A DNA stretch of 57,038 bases from Pirellulales bacterium (GTDB lineage Bacteria > Planctomycetota > Planctomycetia > Pirellulales > DATAWG01), in contig DASZFO010000192.1 of the NCBI GenBank assembly GCA_035939775.1, positions 1-57,038 of the forward strand. The letters run 5' to 3'. Shown piece by piece: positions 8,214-17,800 of the stretch. The notes under the pieces were generated by a model, which saw only the letters and a list, made by a program, of their open reading frames with translations, ran no database searches and was not told the DNA's origin. The position numbers were made by a program, and so were the translations under genes. Position 1 is the first letter of the stretch; the number at the start of each line of letters is the position of its first letter.

Positions 8214-9652
8214 CACACCGCCGCTCTGCGGCCGGGGCGGGTTTGTTCCATTCCGCAGGCGCCGGCCGTCGGCAGCATTTTGCAAGGGCTGAGGCGATTT
8301 TCAGGATTGAACGCCGCGCGCAGCCGTTCCATCGCAGCCAGATCATCGTCGCTGAATAGCTTTCGCATGTAGCCGATCTTTTCGACGCCGATGCCGTGCT
8401 CACCGGTGACGCTCCCGCCGCAGGCGATGCACTCGTTGAGGATCTCGCTGCTGGCCTTGAGCACGCGCTCGGTCGCGCCCGGATCGCGCTCGTCGAACAA
8501 GATGATCGGATGGATATTGCCGTCGCCGGCGTGGAAGACATTCACGATTCGCACCTTGTAGCGCTTGCCGATTTCGATGATGTGCCGGAAAATGTGCGGC
8601 AGCTTGGTTCGCGGCACGACGCCGTCCTGTGTGCAATAGCTCGGGCTGAGCCGGCCGATCGCGCCGAACGCTTGCTTGCGGCACTTCCAGAGCAACTGCC
8701 GCTCCTTGGCGTCGCGGGCTTGGCGCACCTCGCGAGTGCCGCACTTCTTGCACAGCTCGATGATCCGATCGCGCTGTTGGTCGAGCCCGGCTTCCAGTCC
8801 ATCCACTTCGATCAACAGGATCGCTTTCGCATCGAGCGGAAAACCGAAATGAAAGGCCTGCTCGACCGCCTCCAGAATCCCCTGGTCCATCATCTCGAGC
8901 GCCGCCGGGATGATTCCCGCGCCGATGATCTCGCTGATCGTGTTGGTGGCGTCGTCAACCGAATCGTAAACGCCCAGCAGCGTGCGGCAGCCTTGCGGAT
9001 CGCGAGTGAGGCGGACCCAAACCTTCGTGACGATCGCCAGCGTTCCCTCGCTCCCGACGAGCGCGCCGGTGAGATCGAGCCCCGGATAGTCCTCGGCCGG
9101 CCCGCCGGATTGAAACACCCGCCCGTCCGCGAGCACGGCCTCGACGCCGAGGACGTGATTCACCGTGACGCCATACTTGAGCGTGTGCGGACCGCCGGAA
9201 TTGGTAGCAACATTGCCGCCGATCGTACACGCCCCTTGGCTCGAAGGATCGGGGGCGTAATGGTAGCCGGTCCCCTTCAGCGCCTGAGTTAGCCAGGCAT
9301 TGACCACTCCCGGCTGCACCACCGCATAGCGATCGCGGATATTGATCTCGAGAATCTGCTTCATCCGCGTGAGCACGATCATCACCCCGCCCCCTACCGG
9401 CAGGCAACCTCCGGCGAGGCTCGTCCCGGCTCCACGGGGAACGATCGGCGCGCCATGGCGAACGGCCGCCCGAACGATCCGGGCTACTTCGTCGGTCGTT
9501 CGCGGGAAAACGGCCACGTCGGGACAATTCTTCTCCATCACGAACCCGTCGCATTCGTAGACGACCAGATCGGAATGGGCCGATAGCACGCCGTCGAGCC
9601 CGACGATCTCGCGGAGTTCTTCGATCAAGGGAGTGAGGATTGCCGGCGGCAT
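8213..9652 (-). CDS. glcD: Glycolate oxidase FAD-linked subunit GlcD
   Basis: 479 residues, the flavin catalytic subunit of glycolate oxidase; FAD_binding_4 then FAD-oxidase_C. Visible motifs: IVPRGAGTSLAGGCLPV (flavin pyrophosphate loop), QGACTIGGNVATNSGG, HAGDGNIHP (active-site histidines) and SVTGEHGIGVEK near the C-terminus. Length matches the family (about 480-500). I start at the ATG at 9652 (MPPAILTPLIEELREI); the longer open frame to 9898 reads through intergenic palindromes and is not protein-like. D-lactate dehydrogenase is the main alternative, but the linked glcE and glcF argue for glycolate. Confidence 0.92.
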   Translation of the reverse strand: MPPAILTPLIEELREIVGLDGVLSAHSDLVVYECDGFVMEKNCPDVAVFPRTTDEVARIVRAAVRHGAPIVPRGAGTSLAGGCLPVGGGVMIVLTRMKQILEINIRDRYAVVQPGVVNAWLTQALKGTGYHYAPDPSSQGACTIGGNVATNSGGPHTLKYGVTVNHVLGVEAVLADGRVFQSGGPAEDYPGLDLTGALVGSEGTLAIVTKVWVRLTRDPQGCRTLLGVYDSVDDATNTISEIIGAGIIPAALEMMDQGILEAVEQAFHFGFPLDAKAILLIEVDGLEAGLDQQRDRIIELCKKCGTREVRQARDAKERQLLWKCRKQAFGAIGRLSPSYCTQDGVVPRTKLPHIFRHIIEIGKRYKVRIVNVFHAGDGNIHPIILFDERDPGATERVLKASSEILNECIACGGSVTGEHGIGVEKIGYMRKLFSDDDLAAMERLRAAFNPENRLSPCKMLPTAGACGMEQTRPGRRAAV

Positions 9653-9711
9653 GGGATTCGAGAGTGACGACGGGTCGGGTAGCGGAATTCGCCAGAATTC
9701 CGACTGCGTAC

Positions 9712-9738
9712 GGTGTGTCAAGTCAGCGCTGATACACC
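9712..9738. repeat. Palindromic repeat GGTGTGTCA...TGATACACC
   Basis: Imperfect inverted arms around AGTCAGCGC, related to the copies at 290, 49325 and 49409. It sits in the divergent gap between glcD and the ThuA-like gene. Confidence 0.5.
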
Positions 9739-9813
9739 GACGGCACTGTAGATTAGAGGTGCCGGCCTTGCACCCGCTAGGCTCGCCGCGCGGCTGCCGC
9801 ACCCTCACCCCAG

Positions 9814-9834
9814 CCCTCTCCCAGAGGGAGAGGG
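9814..9834. repeat. Perfect 9-bp palindrome CCCTCTCCC-AGA-GGGAGAGGG
   Basis: Hairpin with stem 9814-9822 and 9826-9834 and a 3-nt loop, inside the longer phrase CCTCACCCCAGCCCTCTCCC, a type of dispersed repeat found between genes in planctomycetes and other bacteria (recalled from general knowledge). No T tract. Confidence 0.65.
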
Positions 9835-9900
9835 AGTGGCGCGGGACGAGCATTGCGGCTAGGCTCATGATAATCCGCGAGCCGAAAAGGAGCGCCAACG

Positions 9901-10641
9901 ATGCCCGACCCGATCCGCATCACCGTCTGGAATGAATTCATCCATGAAAGGACGAAGCCCGAAGTCCAGCGAATCTACCCCGACGGAATTCATCGGACGA
10001 TTGCCGATGCGCTCGCACAGCAGCTTGGCGCCGCGATCGCGGTCCACACTGCCACGCTCGAAGAACCGGAACACGGGCTAAGCGAAGCGGCGCTCGCCGC
10101 GACGGACGTCCTGTATTGGTGGGGTCATGCCGCTCACGACCGCGTCGCCGACGGAATCGTGGATCGCGTGCAGCGGCGTGTGCTCGAAGGAATGGGGCTC
10201 GTCGTGCTCCATTCGGGCCACGCCTCGAAGATCTTTCGCCGGCTGATGGGGACAAGCTGCATGTTGCGATGGCGCGATGCCGGCGAGTTGGAGCGGCTTT
10301 GGATCGTGAACCCGGCCCATCCGCTCGTCGAAGGTCTCTTGGGCGAATGCTTCGCGCTGCCGCAATCGGAGATGTACGGCGAGCAATTCGACATCCCCGC
10401 GCCGGATGAATTAGTGTTGGTGAGTTGGTTCGCCGGCGGCGAAGTCTTTCGCTCTGGCTGCACCTTCCGCCGCGGCAAGGGAAAGATCGTCTACTTCAGC
10501 CCCGGCCACGAAACGTTTCCGATCTACCACGATCCGAACGTGCAGCGTATCCTCGCCAACGCCGCCCGCTGGGCCGCCCCGACCGGCTCCGCCTATCACG
10601 GCGAAGGCCGGCAAATCCGCGAGCCGCTCAGCCCGAAATAA
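9901..10641 (+). CDS. ThuA-like (trehalose utilisation) domain protein
   Basis: 246 residues of the ThuA family, a glutamine-amidotransferase-like fold. It opens with [12 protein letters not shown], has [14 protein letters not shown] in the middle, and [17 protein letters not shown] at the usual nucleophile-elbow region, where the position normally held by the catalytic Cys is not obviously conserved. ThuA proteins take part in uptake or modification of disaccharides, and in planctomycetes they often accompany sugar-oxidation genes. An AAGGAG sits 8 nt before the ATG. There is no signal peptide, so it is cytoplasmic. It is divergent from glcD; no functional link is evident. Confidence 0.85.
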   Translation: MPDPIRITVWNEFIHERTKPEVQRIYPDGIHRTIADALAQQLGAAIAVHTATLEEPEHGLSEAALAATDVLYWWGHAAHDRVADGIVDRVQRRVLEGMGLVVLHSGHASKIFRRLMGTSCMLRWRDAGELERLWIVNPAHPLVEGLLGECFALPQSEMYGEQFDIPAPDELVLVSWFAGGEVFRSGCTFRRGKGKIVYFSPGHETFPIYHDPNVQRILANAARWAAPTGSAYHGEGRQIREPLSPK

Positions 10642-10684
10642 CGTCACTGGCGCGGGATCACGGCGCGATGGAGAGATTGCGGTA

Positions 10685-12379
10685 CTATAACAGCGTGCTG
10701 CCGCTCGAATTCGGATCATCGCGGTTGGCCGCCCGTTGCCCCTGCGGCGCTGCGAGCGTCGATGACGAGGTGAGCCGGTCTCGGAGTCCGTCAACGCGAA
10801 ATGCCGGCACGCTGCCTTCGTGCTTGGTTTTGATCGCGGTTTGCGAGGCATGCACGAGATTCCAAACGCGCTGGTACATTTCCGGGCTGATCAAGACTTG
10901 CCCTGGACCAGCGCCGTCGCAATATCGCGACGTTCGGTTCACGGCATCGCCGATCACCGTAAACTCCATCCGCTCTTCAGAACCGATGAAGCCGTGCAGT
11001 GCTTCGCCACAGTGGATTCCGATTCCCATCTCGCAAACGACCTGACCGCGAGCCTGCCGCGCGCTATTGACCTCGGCGATCGCGGCTTGCATCGCCAGCG
11101 CAGCGCGGACGGCCTTGGCGTGCTGATCGGGATCGGGTTCGGGGCTGCCAAAGACGGCCAGGATCGCATCGCCGATGAATTTGTCCACCGTGCCGTCGTG
11201 CCGAAAAATCGCACTCACCAGAGCCGAGAAGTAGCTATTGAGCATGTCGACGATATCGACGGCGTCCATCGCGGCGCTCGTTTTGGTGAACCCGCGGATA
11301 TCGGAAGAAAGGATCGTCACCTCCGATTTTTCGCCCCCGAGCTTCAACCGGCCGTGCCGGGCTTTTTCCAAAAGCCGGCGGCGAATCGCGGGAGAAAAGT
11401 TGGTCAGCAGTCGTTCGATGAGTGCCGCGTTGCGACGGAGATCCTCGCGCAACTGGTAATTCGCGATCGCCAGCGCCACATGTTGCCCGGCCGCGACGAC
11501 CAACTCCAGGTCCGTCTCGGCAAACTCGTGCGAGCTGTCGCAGTTGTCGACGCAGATCACGCCGAATGTCTCGCCGCGCCAAGTCAACGGGGCATAAATG
11601 CCCTCGGCGATTTGCAGCGTCATCATGCTTTCAGAAACGGCGTTTACGTCCGTGCCCCTTCGCCAAATGAACCCTCCGCCGCATTGCATGGCATGTTCGG
11701 CCAGCGTTGTGCTAATGGCCGGCTGTCCCGGCGGCAAATGAGCTTTGAGCAGCAACCCCGCTCCGCCAGAATCTCGCAGCAGCAGGGCGCCGCGTTGCGC
11801 CGCGGGAACGGACGCCACCAAGCGATCCACCGCGAACTGCAAGAGTTGGTCCAAGGGCGCGTCGGTCCCGAAATACAAAAGCAGCTCGTAGAGCAATCGC
11901 TGCTGACGGCTCGCCGCGGGCTCCGCGGGGTCGAACGGCACGGGCAATCCGCCGATGAGCGTGGTCGGGGTGGCCGCCAGCGAAGGCGCGCCCCCTCCGT
12001 CTTGCGCGGACGCGCCCAAGGCCACGGGCTCCTTCGCCTGGAGGATCGGGGAAATCGTGACGTTGTCGATCAACAGCGGCGCCGCAATAAACAGCGTGGT
12101 CTGGCCGATGCGGATTTCGCTCTTTTCCGTCAGCGCCACTCGGCCCTTGCCGCGGATATCATCGCCGTCAACTCGAGTTCCATGTCCGCTGCCGAGATCT
12201 TCGACCCAGAACTGGCCGCTGTCGAAACTGATCCGCGCATGAGGGCGCGACACGGCCATGTCAGGGGAGAGATCGAGGTCGACCGAAACGCTTCCCGGCT
12301 TGGCGCGGCCGATGACGACCGCCGCGGTCGGAGAATCAAACAGGCTTTCTTCGCCTTTATAGAGGTAGCGGATTCGCAT
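10685..12379 (-). CDS. FHA-GAF-class III nucleotidyl cyclase
   Basis: 564 residues with three modules. FHA (about 5-100): [15 protein letters not shown] and GSGHGTRV, a phosphothreonine reader. GAF (about 165-310), a probable ligand or light/redox sensor. Class III cyclase (about 350-535): metal-binding Asp360 (SSDIRGFT) and Asp404 in [13 protein letters not shown], adenine-selecting Lys400 and Asp478, and transition-state Asn481 and Arg485. All six catalytic positions are intact, which fits an active adenylate cyclase of type IIIb. The C-terminal tail (about 535-564) is Ser/Gln-rich and looks disordered. The FHA domain suggests input from a Ser/Thr kinase such as the one at 4415 (inference). 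It is convergent with the ThuA gene. Confidence 0.9.
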   Translation of the reverse strand: MRIRYLYKGEESLFDSPTAAVVIGRAKPGSVSVDLDLSPDMAVSRPHARISFDSGQFWVEDLGSGHGTRVDGDDIRGKGRVALTEKSEIRIGQTTLFIAAPLLIDNVTISPILQAKEPVALGASAQDGGGAPSLAATPTTLIGGLPVPFDPAEPAASRQQRLLYELLLYFGTDAPLDQLLQFAVDRLVASVPAAQRGALLLRDSGGAGLLLKAHLPPGQPAISTTLAEHAMQCGGGFIWRRGTDVNAVSESMMTLQIAEGIYAPLTWRGETFGVICVDNCDSSHEFAETDLELVVAAGQHVALAIANYQLREDLRRNAALIERLLTNFSPAIRRRLLEKARHGRLKLGGEKSEVTILSSDIRGFTKTSAAMDAVDIVDMLNSYFSALVSAIFRHDGTVDKFIGDAILAVFGSPEPDPDQHAKAVRAALAMQAAIAEVNSARQARGQVVCEMGIGIHCGEALHGFIGSEERMEFTVIGDAVNRTSRYCDGAGPGQVLISPEMYQRVWNLVHASQTAIKTKHEGSVPAFRVDGLRDRLTSSSTLAAPQGQRAANRDDPNSSGSTLL

Positions 12380-12519
12380 CGGTTCTCAACGGCCGGCCGA
12401 CTTCCAGTCCGGCGGCGGCATAAGGATGGTACCATTCCGCAACAGAACTCCCGCCGAAACGTCGTACTCCTCGAATATAACAAGTCTATACACAACTCGA
12501 AGCCACCGCATAGAATTAG

Positions 12520-12618
12520 AACCCCTCACAAAACCGCCGGGACGAAGGGGACAGTCCCCAGTTTTGCTCCGCGGACTCCGCAAAATGGGGACGGTCCCCG
12601 GCGGTTTTGTGAGGGGTT
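12520..12618. repeat. Long nested palindrome, family P1, copy A
   Basis: A perfect 22-bp inverted repeat (12520-12541 with 12597-12618) encloses two smaller palindromes, GGGGACAGTCCCC (12547-12559) and GGGGACGGTCCCC (12587-12599), and a TTTTGC/GCAAAA pair. The core GAAGGGGACAGTCCCC followed by GTTTTGCTCCG also occurs, inverted, in the copies at 41920 and 47456. It lies in the divergent gap before ettA. Confidence 0.8.
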
Positions 12619-12636
12619 TCTAAACGCTTTTAAAAT
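12607..12636 (+). promoter_or_regulatory. Candidate promoter for ettA using the palindrome arm
   Basis: TTGTGA (12607-12612) and TAAAAT (12631-12636) are 18 nt apart and lie 25 bp before the ettA start. The -35 element falls inside the right arm of the palindrome. Match to consensus is 4/6 and 5/6; treat as a candidate. Confidence 0.35.
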
Positions 12637-12661
12637 CCGACTTGATGAGATTCTTCCGCTC

Positions 12662-14335
12662 ATGGGCCAGCAATACATTTATCAAATCGGCGATCTGGTC
12701 AAGAAATTTGGCCAGCGCGAAGTGCTCAAGAATATCTGGCTTGCCTTTTATCCCGGGGCGAAGATCGGGGTGCTCGGGCGAAACGGCTCTGGCAAGAGTT
12801 CGCTGCTGCGGATCATGGCCGGGCAAGACAAGGAATTCGACGGCGAGGCCAAGTTGAGCGACGGCTTCACTGCCGGCTATCTCTCGCAGGAGCCGCGGCT
12901 CAATTCAGAGAAGGACGTGCTAGGGAACGTCGAAGAAGCCGTCGCCCACACTCGGGCCATCCTGTGGCGGTTCGACGAGATCAACGCAAAGCTCGGGGAG
13001 CCGCTCGAACCGGACGAGATGGACAAGCTGCTCGCCGAGCAGGCCCGCGTGCAAGATCAGATCGAAGCGCTCGGGGCTTGGGAACTCGACCGGCAGATTG
13101 AGATCGCGATGGACGCGATGAACCTGCCTCCCGGCGATGCCGACGTTTCGAAGCTCTCGGGCGGCGAGCGGCGGCGCGTCGCGCTCTGTAAGATTCTGCT
13201 CGAGCGGCCCGACCTGTTGCTCTTGGACGAGCCGACGAACCATCTCGATGCCGAGAGTGTCGCCTGGCTCGAGCGGCATTTGCACGATTATTCCGGCACG
13301 GTGGTCGCGGTCACGCACGATCGCTATTTCCTCGACAACGTGGCCGGCTGGATTTTGGAACTCGACCGCGGCCGCGGCATCCCGTGGGAAGGCAACTACA
13401 GCTCGTGGCTCGAACAGAAGCGGGATCGGCTGAAGCTTGAGGAAAAGGCCGCCTCCGCTCGCCAGAAGACTTTGGACCGCGAGCTGGAATGGATTCGGAT
13501 GGCCCCCAAGGCCCGGCAGTCGAAGAGCAAAGCCCGCATTCGAGCCTACGAGCAAATGTCGGCCGAGAAATTCCAGGAGCGCGAGGACGAGTTTGAGATT
13601 CAGATTCCGCCCGGCAAGAAACTTGGCGAGTTGGTCGTCGAGGCCCAGGGAGTGTCAAAGGCCTATGGCGATAATCTGCTATTCGAGAATTTCAGCTTCC
13701 GTTTGCCCGCCGGCGGGATCGTGGGCGTGATCGGACCAAACGGGGCCGGAAAGACTACGCTGTTCAGGCTCATCACGGGTGAGGAACAGCCGGATGCGGG
13801 CACAATTCGAATCGGCCCGACCGTCGAAATGGGCTATGTGGATCAGACGCGCGACGCGCTCGATCCCGAAAAGAGCGCTTTCGAGGAGATTTCCGGCGGG
13901 CACGATACTTTGGAAATGGGGGGCCGGAAGATCAATGCCCGGGCTTATGTCGCGAGGTTCAATTTCACGGGGCAAGATCAGCAAAAGCGCGTTGGCGTGC
14001 TCTCCGGCGGCGAGCGGAACCGCGTCCACCTGGCCAAGCTGCTCCGCCGCGGCTGCAACCTGCTCTTGCTCGACGAGCCGACGAACGATCTAGACGTCGA
14101 CACGCTTCGGGCGTTGGAAGAAGCGATCGTCAACTTCGCCGGCTGCGCCGTGGTGATCAGCCACGATCGCTGGTTCCTCGACCGGATCGCCACTCATATC
14201 ATCGCCTTCGAAGGGGACGGCTACGTCCACGTCTGCGAAGGGAATTTTCAGACCTACGAAGAGCAGCGCCGCCAGCGGCTAGGAATGGAAGCCGACCAGC
14301 CGCACCGATTCCGGTACAAGAAGCTGCAGCATTGA
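12662..14335 (+). CDS. ettA: Energy-dependent translational throttle protein EttA (ABC-F)
   Basis: 557 residues, almost the same length as E. coli EttA (555). It is a soluble ABC-F protein with two ATPase domains that binds the ribosomal E site and gates translation according to ATP level (family knowledge). Walker A motifs GRNGSGKSS and GPNGAGKTT, signatures [12 protein letters not shown] and [12 protein letters not shown], Walker [13 protein letters not shown] and [12 protein letters not shown] are visible. Between them is the P-site tRNA interaction linker, with the charged run [20 protein letters not shown]. The ATG at 12662 begins the conserved sequence ([20 protein letters not shown]); the much longer open frame upstream is antisense to the cyclase gene. 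Confidence 0.94.
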   Translation: MGQQYIYQIGDLVKKFGQREVLKNIWLAFYPGAKIGVLGRNGSGKSSLLRIMAGQDKEFDGEAKLSDGFTAGYLSQEPRLNSEKDVLGNVEEAVAHTRAILWRFDEINAKLGEPLEPDEMDKLLAEQARVQDQIEALGAWELDRQIEIAMDAMNLPPGDADVSKLSGGERRRVALCKILLERPDLLLLDEPTNHLDAESVAWLERHLHDYSGTVVAVTHDRYFLDNVAGWILELDRGRGIPWEGNYSSWLEQKRDRLKLEEKAASARQKTLDRELEWIRMAPKARQSKSKARIRAYEQMSAEKFQEREDEFEIQIPPGKKLGELVVEAQGVSKAYGDNLLFENFSFRLPAGGIVGVIGPNGAGKTTLFRLITGEEQPDAGTIRIGPTVEMGYVDQTRDALDPEKSAFEEISGGHDTLEMGGRKINARAYVARFNFTGQDQQKRVGVLSGGERNRVHLAKLLRRGCNLLLLDEPTNDLDVDTLRALEEAIVNFAGCAVVISHDRWFLDRIATHIIAFEGDGYVHVCEGNFQTYEEQRRQRLGMEADQPHRFRYKKLQH

Positions 14336-14428
14336 TCTGACGATCTTCGCACGAAAAGACCGCTAGATCCCGGAGCCGGCCGCAGCCTCTCATCAGTGCC
14401 CTACGTGCCCGGCGGCGGGCCTCGATTT

Positions 14429-14463
14429 GATTAAATTAGCCAGAACAATTGGCGAATTTAATC
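14429..14463. repeat. AT-rich inverted repeat, possible operator or terminator
   Basis: Arms GATTAAATTAGCCA and TGGCGAATTTAATC pair over 14 bp with one mismatch around a 7-nt loop. It is unusually AT-rich for this window and not obviously related to the other palindromes. It could end the ettA transcript, though no T tract follows, or be a binding site upstream of the giant gene. Confidence 0.5.
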
Positions 14464-14836
14464 ATAGACGCGGTTGTAGTTTCTGGGCAAGCTGGAAGGG
14501 TCAGAATTGTGAACCTTTCTTTTTGATTTTGCTTGCCGCGGTTGCGATGCGGGCTGCCGCGCTTTCCGTGCGTTGCAATTCGGGATAATTCGTCGGCGCG
14601 CCGACCGTTGCGACGCGACCGACTGGCGGAACGGTTGGGAGGTTTTCGGCGCCGCGAGATGCACGTTCGTGTAGAGCGCCAAGGGCGACCGTGGAAGTCT
14701 GGCAGCGGCGGGTGGCCGGCGGACTAACCGATGCCGCCGGTTCCTTCCAATTCGTCAGCGCCCCGTAAGAGAGAGCCGGGTTCGCCGCCGGTCGCTGCGT
14801 ATAAACCGTCTTGTCAAGGGATTCATTCAATAGTCC

Positions 14837-14842
14837 GAGGAG
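14837..14842 (+). promoter_or_regulatory. Ribosome-binding site fixing the start of the giant protein
   Basis: GAGGAG lies 7 nt before the ATG at 14850. This argues against the TTG at 14811, which has no such site. Confidence 0.7.
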
Positions 14843-14849
14843 TCGGTCG

Positions 14850-17800
14850 ATGACCTCGCCCAATAGATTCTCGATGGTCCAGATTGGTAAAGCGTTTATC
14901 AATCGAACTGGTCGTCCAAGTCGAATTCGCTGCCTGTCCGCGCTTATGGGATCCGCAGTGGCAGTGCTTCTGGCCGGCTCATTGCACGCGGCCAACACCG
15001 ATACTTGGACGGGCGGCGCGGGGGACGGAAGTTGGTCGAATGGCAATAACTGGAACCTCCCGGCCACTCCCGCCGTCGGCGACACTTTGGTTTTCACAAA
15101 TGTGACCGGCGCGACCACGAGCCTGACCGACGACGATAACGTCTCTTTTGGCGGTTTGACGTTCAGCACGTCGGCCACGCCCTATGCTTACTCGATTGCC
15201 GCCGGGGGGGCGGTGACGACCCTAACGCTAACTGGCGCGCTCACCGATCAATCGTCCAACGGCAGCGTTCAGACGTTCAACCTGGGAATCACGGGCACCA
15301 CACTGACGTTGACCGGCACGGGTGGCAGCGGCCTGGCGCTCAACAACGGCGGCACGTTCACCGGCGCTTTGACCGACACCAGCAACGGCGCAACTGCCGA
15401 CACGCTTGCGATCGGCGCGGGACAAACACTGAGTTTCGCCGCGGCAAACACCATCGGCGCCGCAGCCGGCACGGTCAACACGACTACCTCGCTCTCGGTC
15501 ACTGGAACGGTATCATCCGTGCTGTCGTTGACGAGTAGTCTTACCGTGGGAGGAAACGCGAACACCGGGACCGGCACATCCAATATCGTGACGGCCAACT
15601 TAAGCGGAATTGGCACGTTCAACTTGACGGCGACGAGCGGCAGCCTTGGCGTTGCCACGGCCGCGCAAACCAGCGCCACACTGACGTTGGCCAATACGAG
15701 CAACACCATCAACGTCGGCTCCGTTAGTGTCGGTAATTTCAACGACACATTGACCGGTACCACTGAACCGTTTGGCGGTACGCTACACTTGGGCGGCGGC
15801 ACGAACGTTTTCAATGTGGGCACAGCGGCGACAACCCCCGGCGCCTTTTTGATTGGTTCCGGGCGCAATGGGACCGTTGATTTTGCCGGCCCAGGTGGAT
15901 CGGTGACGATCGCCGGATTTAACGGCGCTGTTGGCGTCAATGGCGCCAAAATCACTGTCGGAGAGGGTCGCTCGATCACAACCACTCGGCCGAACGTGAC
16001 CGCCAACCTGAGTCTCGCGGGACACACGGCCAACATAGATGCGAGCACGGTGATCGTTGGCCTGAATGACACGACTGCTTTCAATCCCGGCAACAGTACT
16101 GCCAATCTAACTTTCGACACGGGCACGTTTAATATCCAGACGCTTCAACTTGCCAGGGAAACCAACAGTCATGGAACGATGGCGGCTACTTTTACGCTCG
16201 GAACGAACTCCGCCAGCACCGGCGTTCTGAACGTAGCCACCGAGTTCGACATCCTCGACAACACGGTCAACGACGGAAATGCGCAGGCTGGAACGTTCAT
16301 CATCAACGGCGGAACCGCCAACCTCCAGACTTCGATTGTGGTAAAGGCGACGGGCGCCAACACGGCGAGCAAGATCGCATCAACCCTCACGCTGGCTGGC
16401 GGTATTTTGAACATGAACGGCAATGCCATCGGCGCGAGCGGAAACGGCGCTGGCGGCGACAGCGCATTGGTCAAGATCGTGAATATGCCCGGCTCGGGAC
16501 AAACGTTTACCATCAAAAATCTTGGAACCACCACGGCGAGCGGCGGCACGGCTGTTGGCGATGGCATCAACGGCGCCGGCTTGACGATGAACGGCGCCGG
16601 CACTTTGATCCTCGACGGCACGAATACCTACGGCCAAACGACCGTCAGCACGGGCACATTGCGCGTCGGGGCAGGCTCGACCGCCGGCACGTTGGGTACC
16701 AGCGCGGTCACCGACAACAGCATTTTGCAGTTCAATCGCAGCGACTCCGGGTTCACAGTGAGCAACGCGATCAGTGGGTCCGGCGCCGTCCAACAGATCG
16801 GCAGCGGGACGACGACATTGACCGGCGCCAACAATTACGCCGGCGCCACCACGATCACCAATGGCACACTCGTCTTTTCCGGCGATAATGTGTATTCGGG
16901 CGCAGGGGCGATGACGGTCAATGCCGGTACTCTGCGGCTGATCACCACGTCGTCCACCAATAATATCTCGAGCGCCGCGAGCATCACGATCAACAGTGGC
17001 GGCACGTTCGACTTGACCCAAGTTGCCCCGGTCGGCGGATTCGTTCTCGGCAATTCGCAAACCCTGTTTAACAACGGCGGCGTCGCCACCGGCAACGTCA
17101 CCGCCCTCAACGGCGGGACCGTCGCCGGCGGCGGCGGAACCTTCAACGGTCCGAGCGGCAACAACACCGTCACCATCAACGGCGGCGCGTTGGTGCCCGG
17201 AAACTTGACGACCGTCGGAAACATGACGATGAGCAACCTCGCGGTCGCTTCAAGCGGCGCTTGGGGGATCAAGATCAATGGCGCGAGCGCCGATTCGATC
17301 GCCGTTTCCGGCACAGCCTCTTTTGCCAATGATCAATCGCTGTTCATCTCGCAGTTGGCCAAAGCGACCAGCGCTTCGTACACCGTATTGACGGCCGGCA
17401 GTTTGACCGGCTTGACCGCGGGAACGCTCCAAACGGTCGGGCGCACGACTTACAGCATCGATGCGCCCGCGCTGGCCGCGAACACCCTCAAGCTCGACGT
17501 CACCGGCAGCCCTGCCGCGCTGGCCTGGACCGGCACCGGGACGGTCCCCGCGCAATGGGACGACACCCAGGCCACCGCCAATTGGATCCGCACCGATGGA
17601 GGACTCGGGGATACTACTCATTTCTACGACGGGGACAATGTCACTTTCGACGATAGCCACAATACGGGCAATCAATACAACATCAACCTCTCGACCAACG
17701 TCGCGCCCGGTACGATCACGGTGACCAACGGCAGCATCGCCACGCCGAACACGATCTACGTACTCGGCTCGACGAACGGCAGCTCGATCTCCGCGCTCAG

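Larger units (their letters stand above)
14336..14849. other. Intergenic region (514 bp) before the giant repeat protein
   Basis: No credible gene. It holds the AT-rich hairpin at 14429-14463 and a T-rich stretch near 14516-14531; the rest is featureless GC-rich sequence. The region presumably contains the promoter of the giant gene, but I cannot point to one with confidence. Confidence 0.5.

Noticed and set aside
9653-9898. N-terminal extension of GlcD (frame to 9898)
   Set aside because: It translates two intergenic palindromes and has no similarity to the family.
10820-12661. Open frame that extends ettA upstream by 614 codons
   Set aside because: It is antisense to the cyclase gene and passes through the long palindrome; the ettA homology begins exactly at the ATG at 12662.
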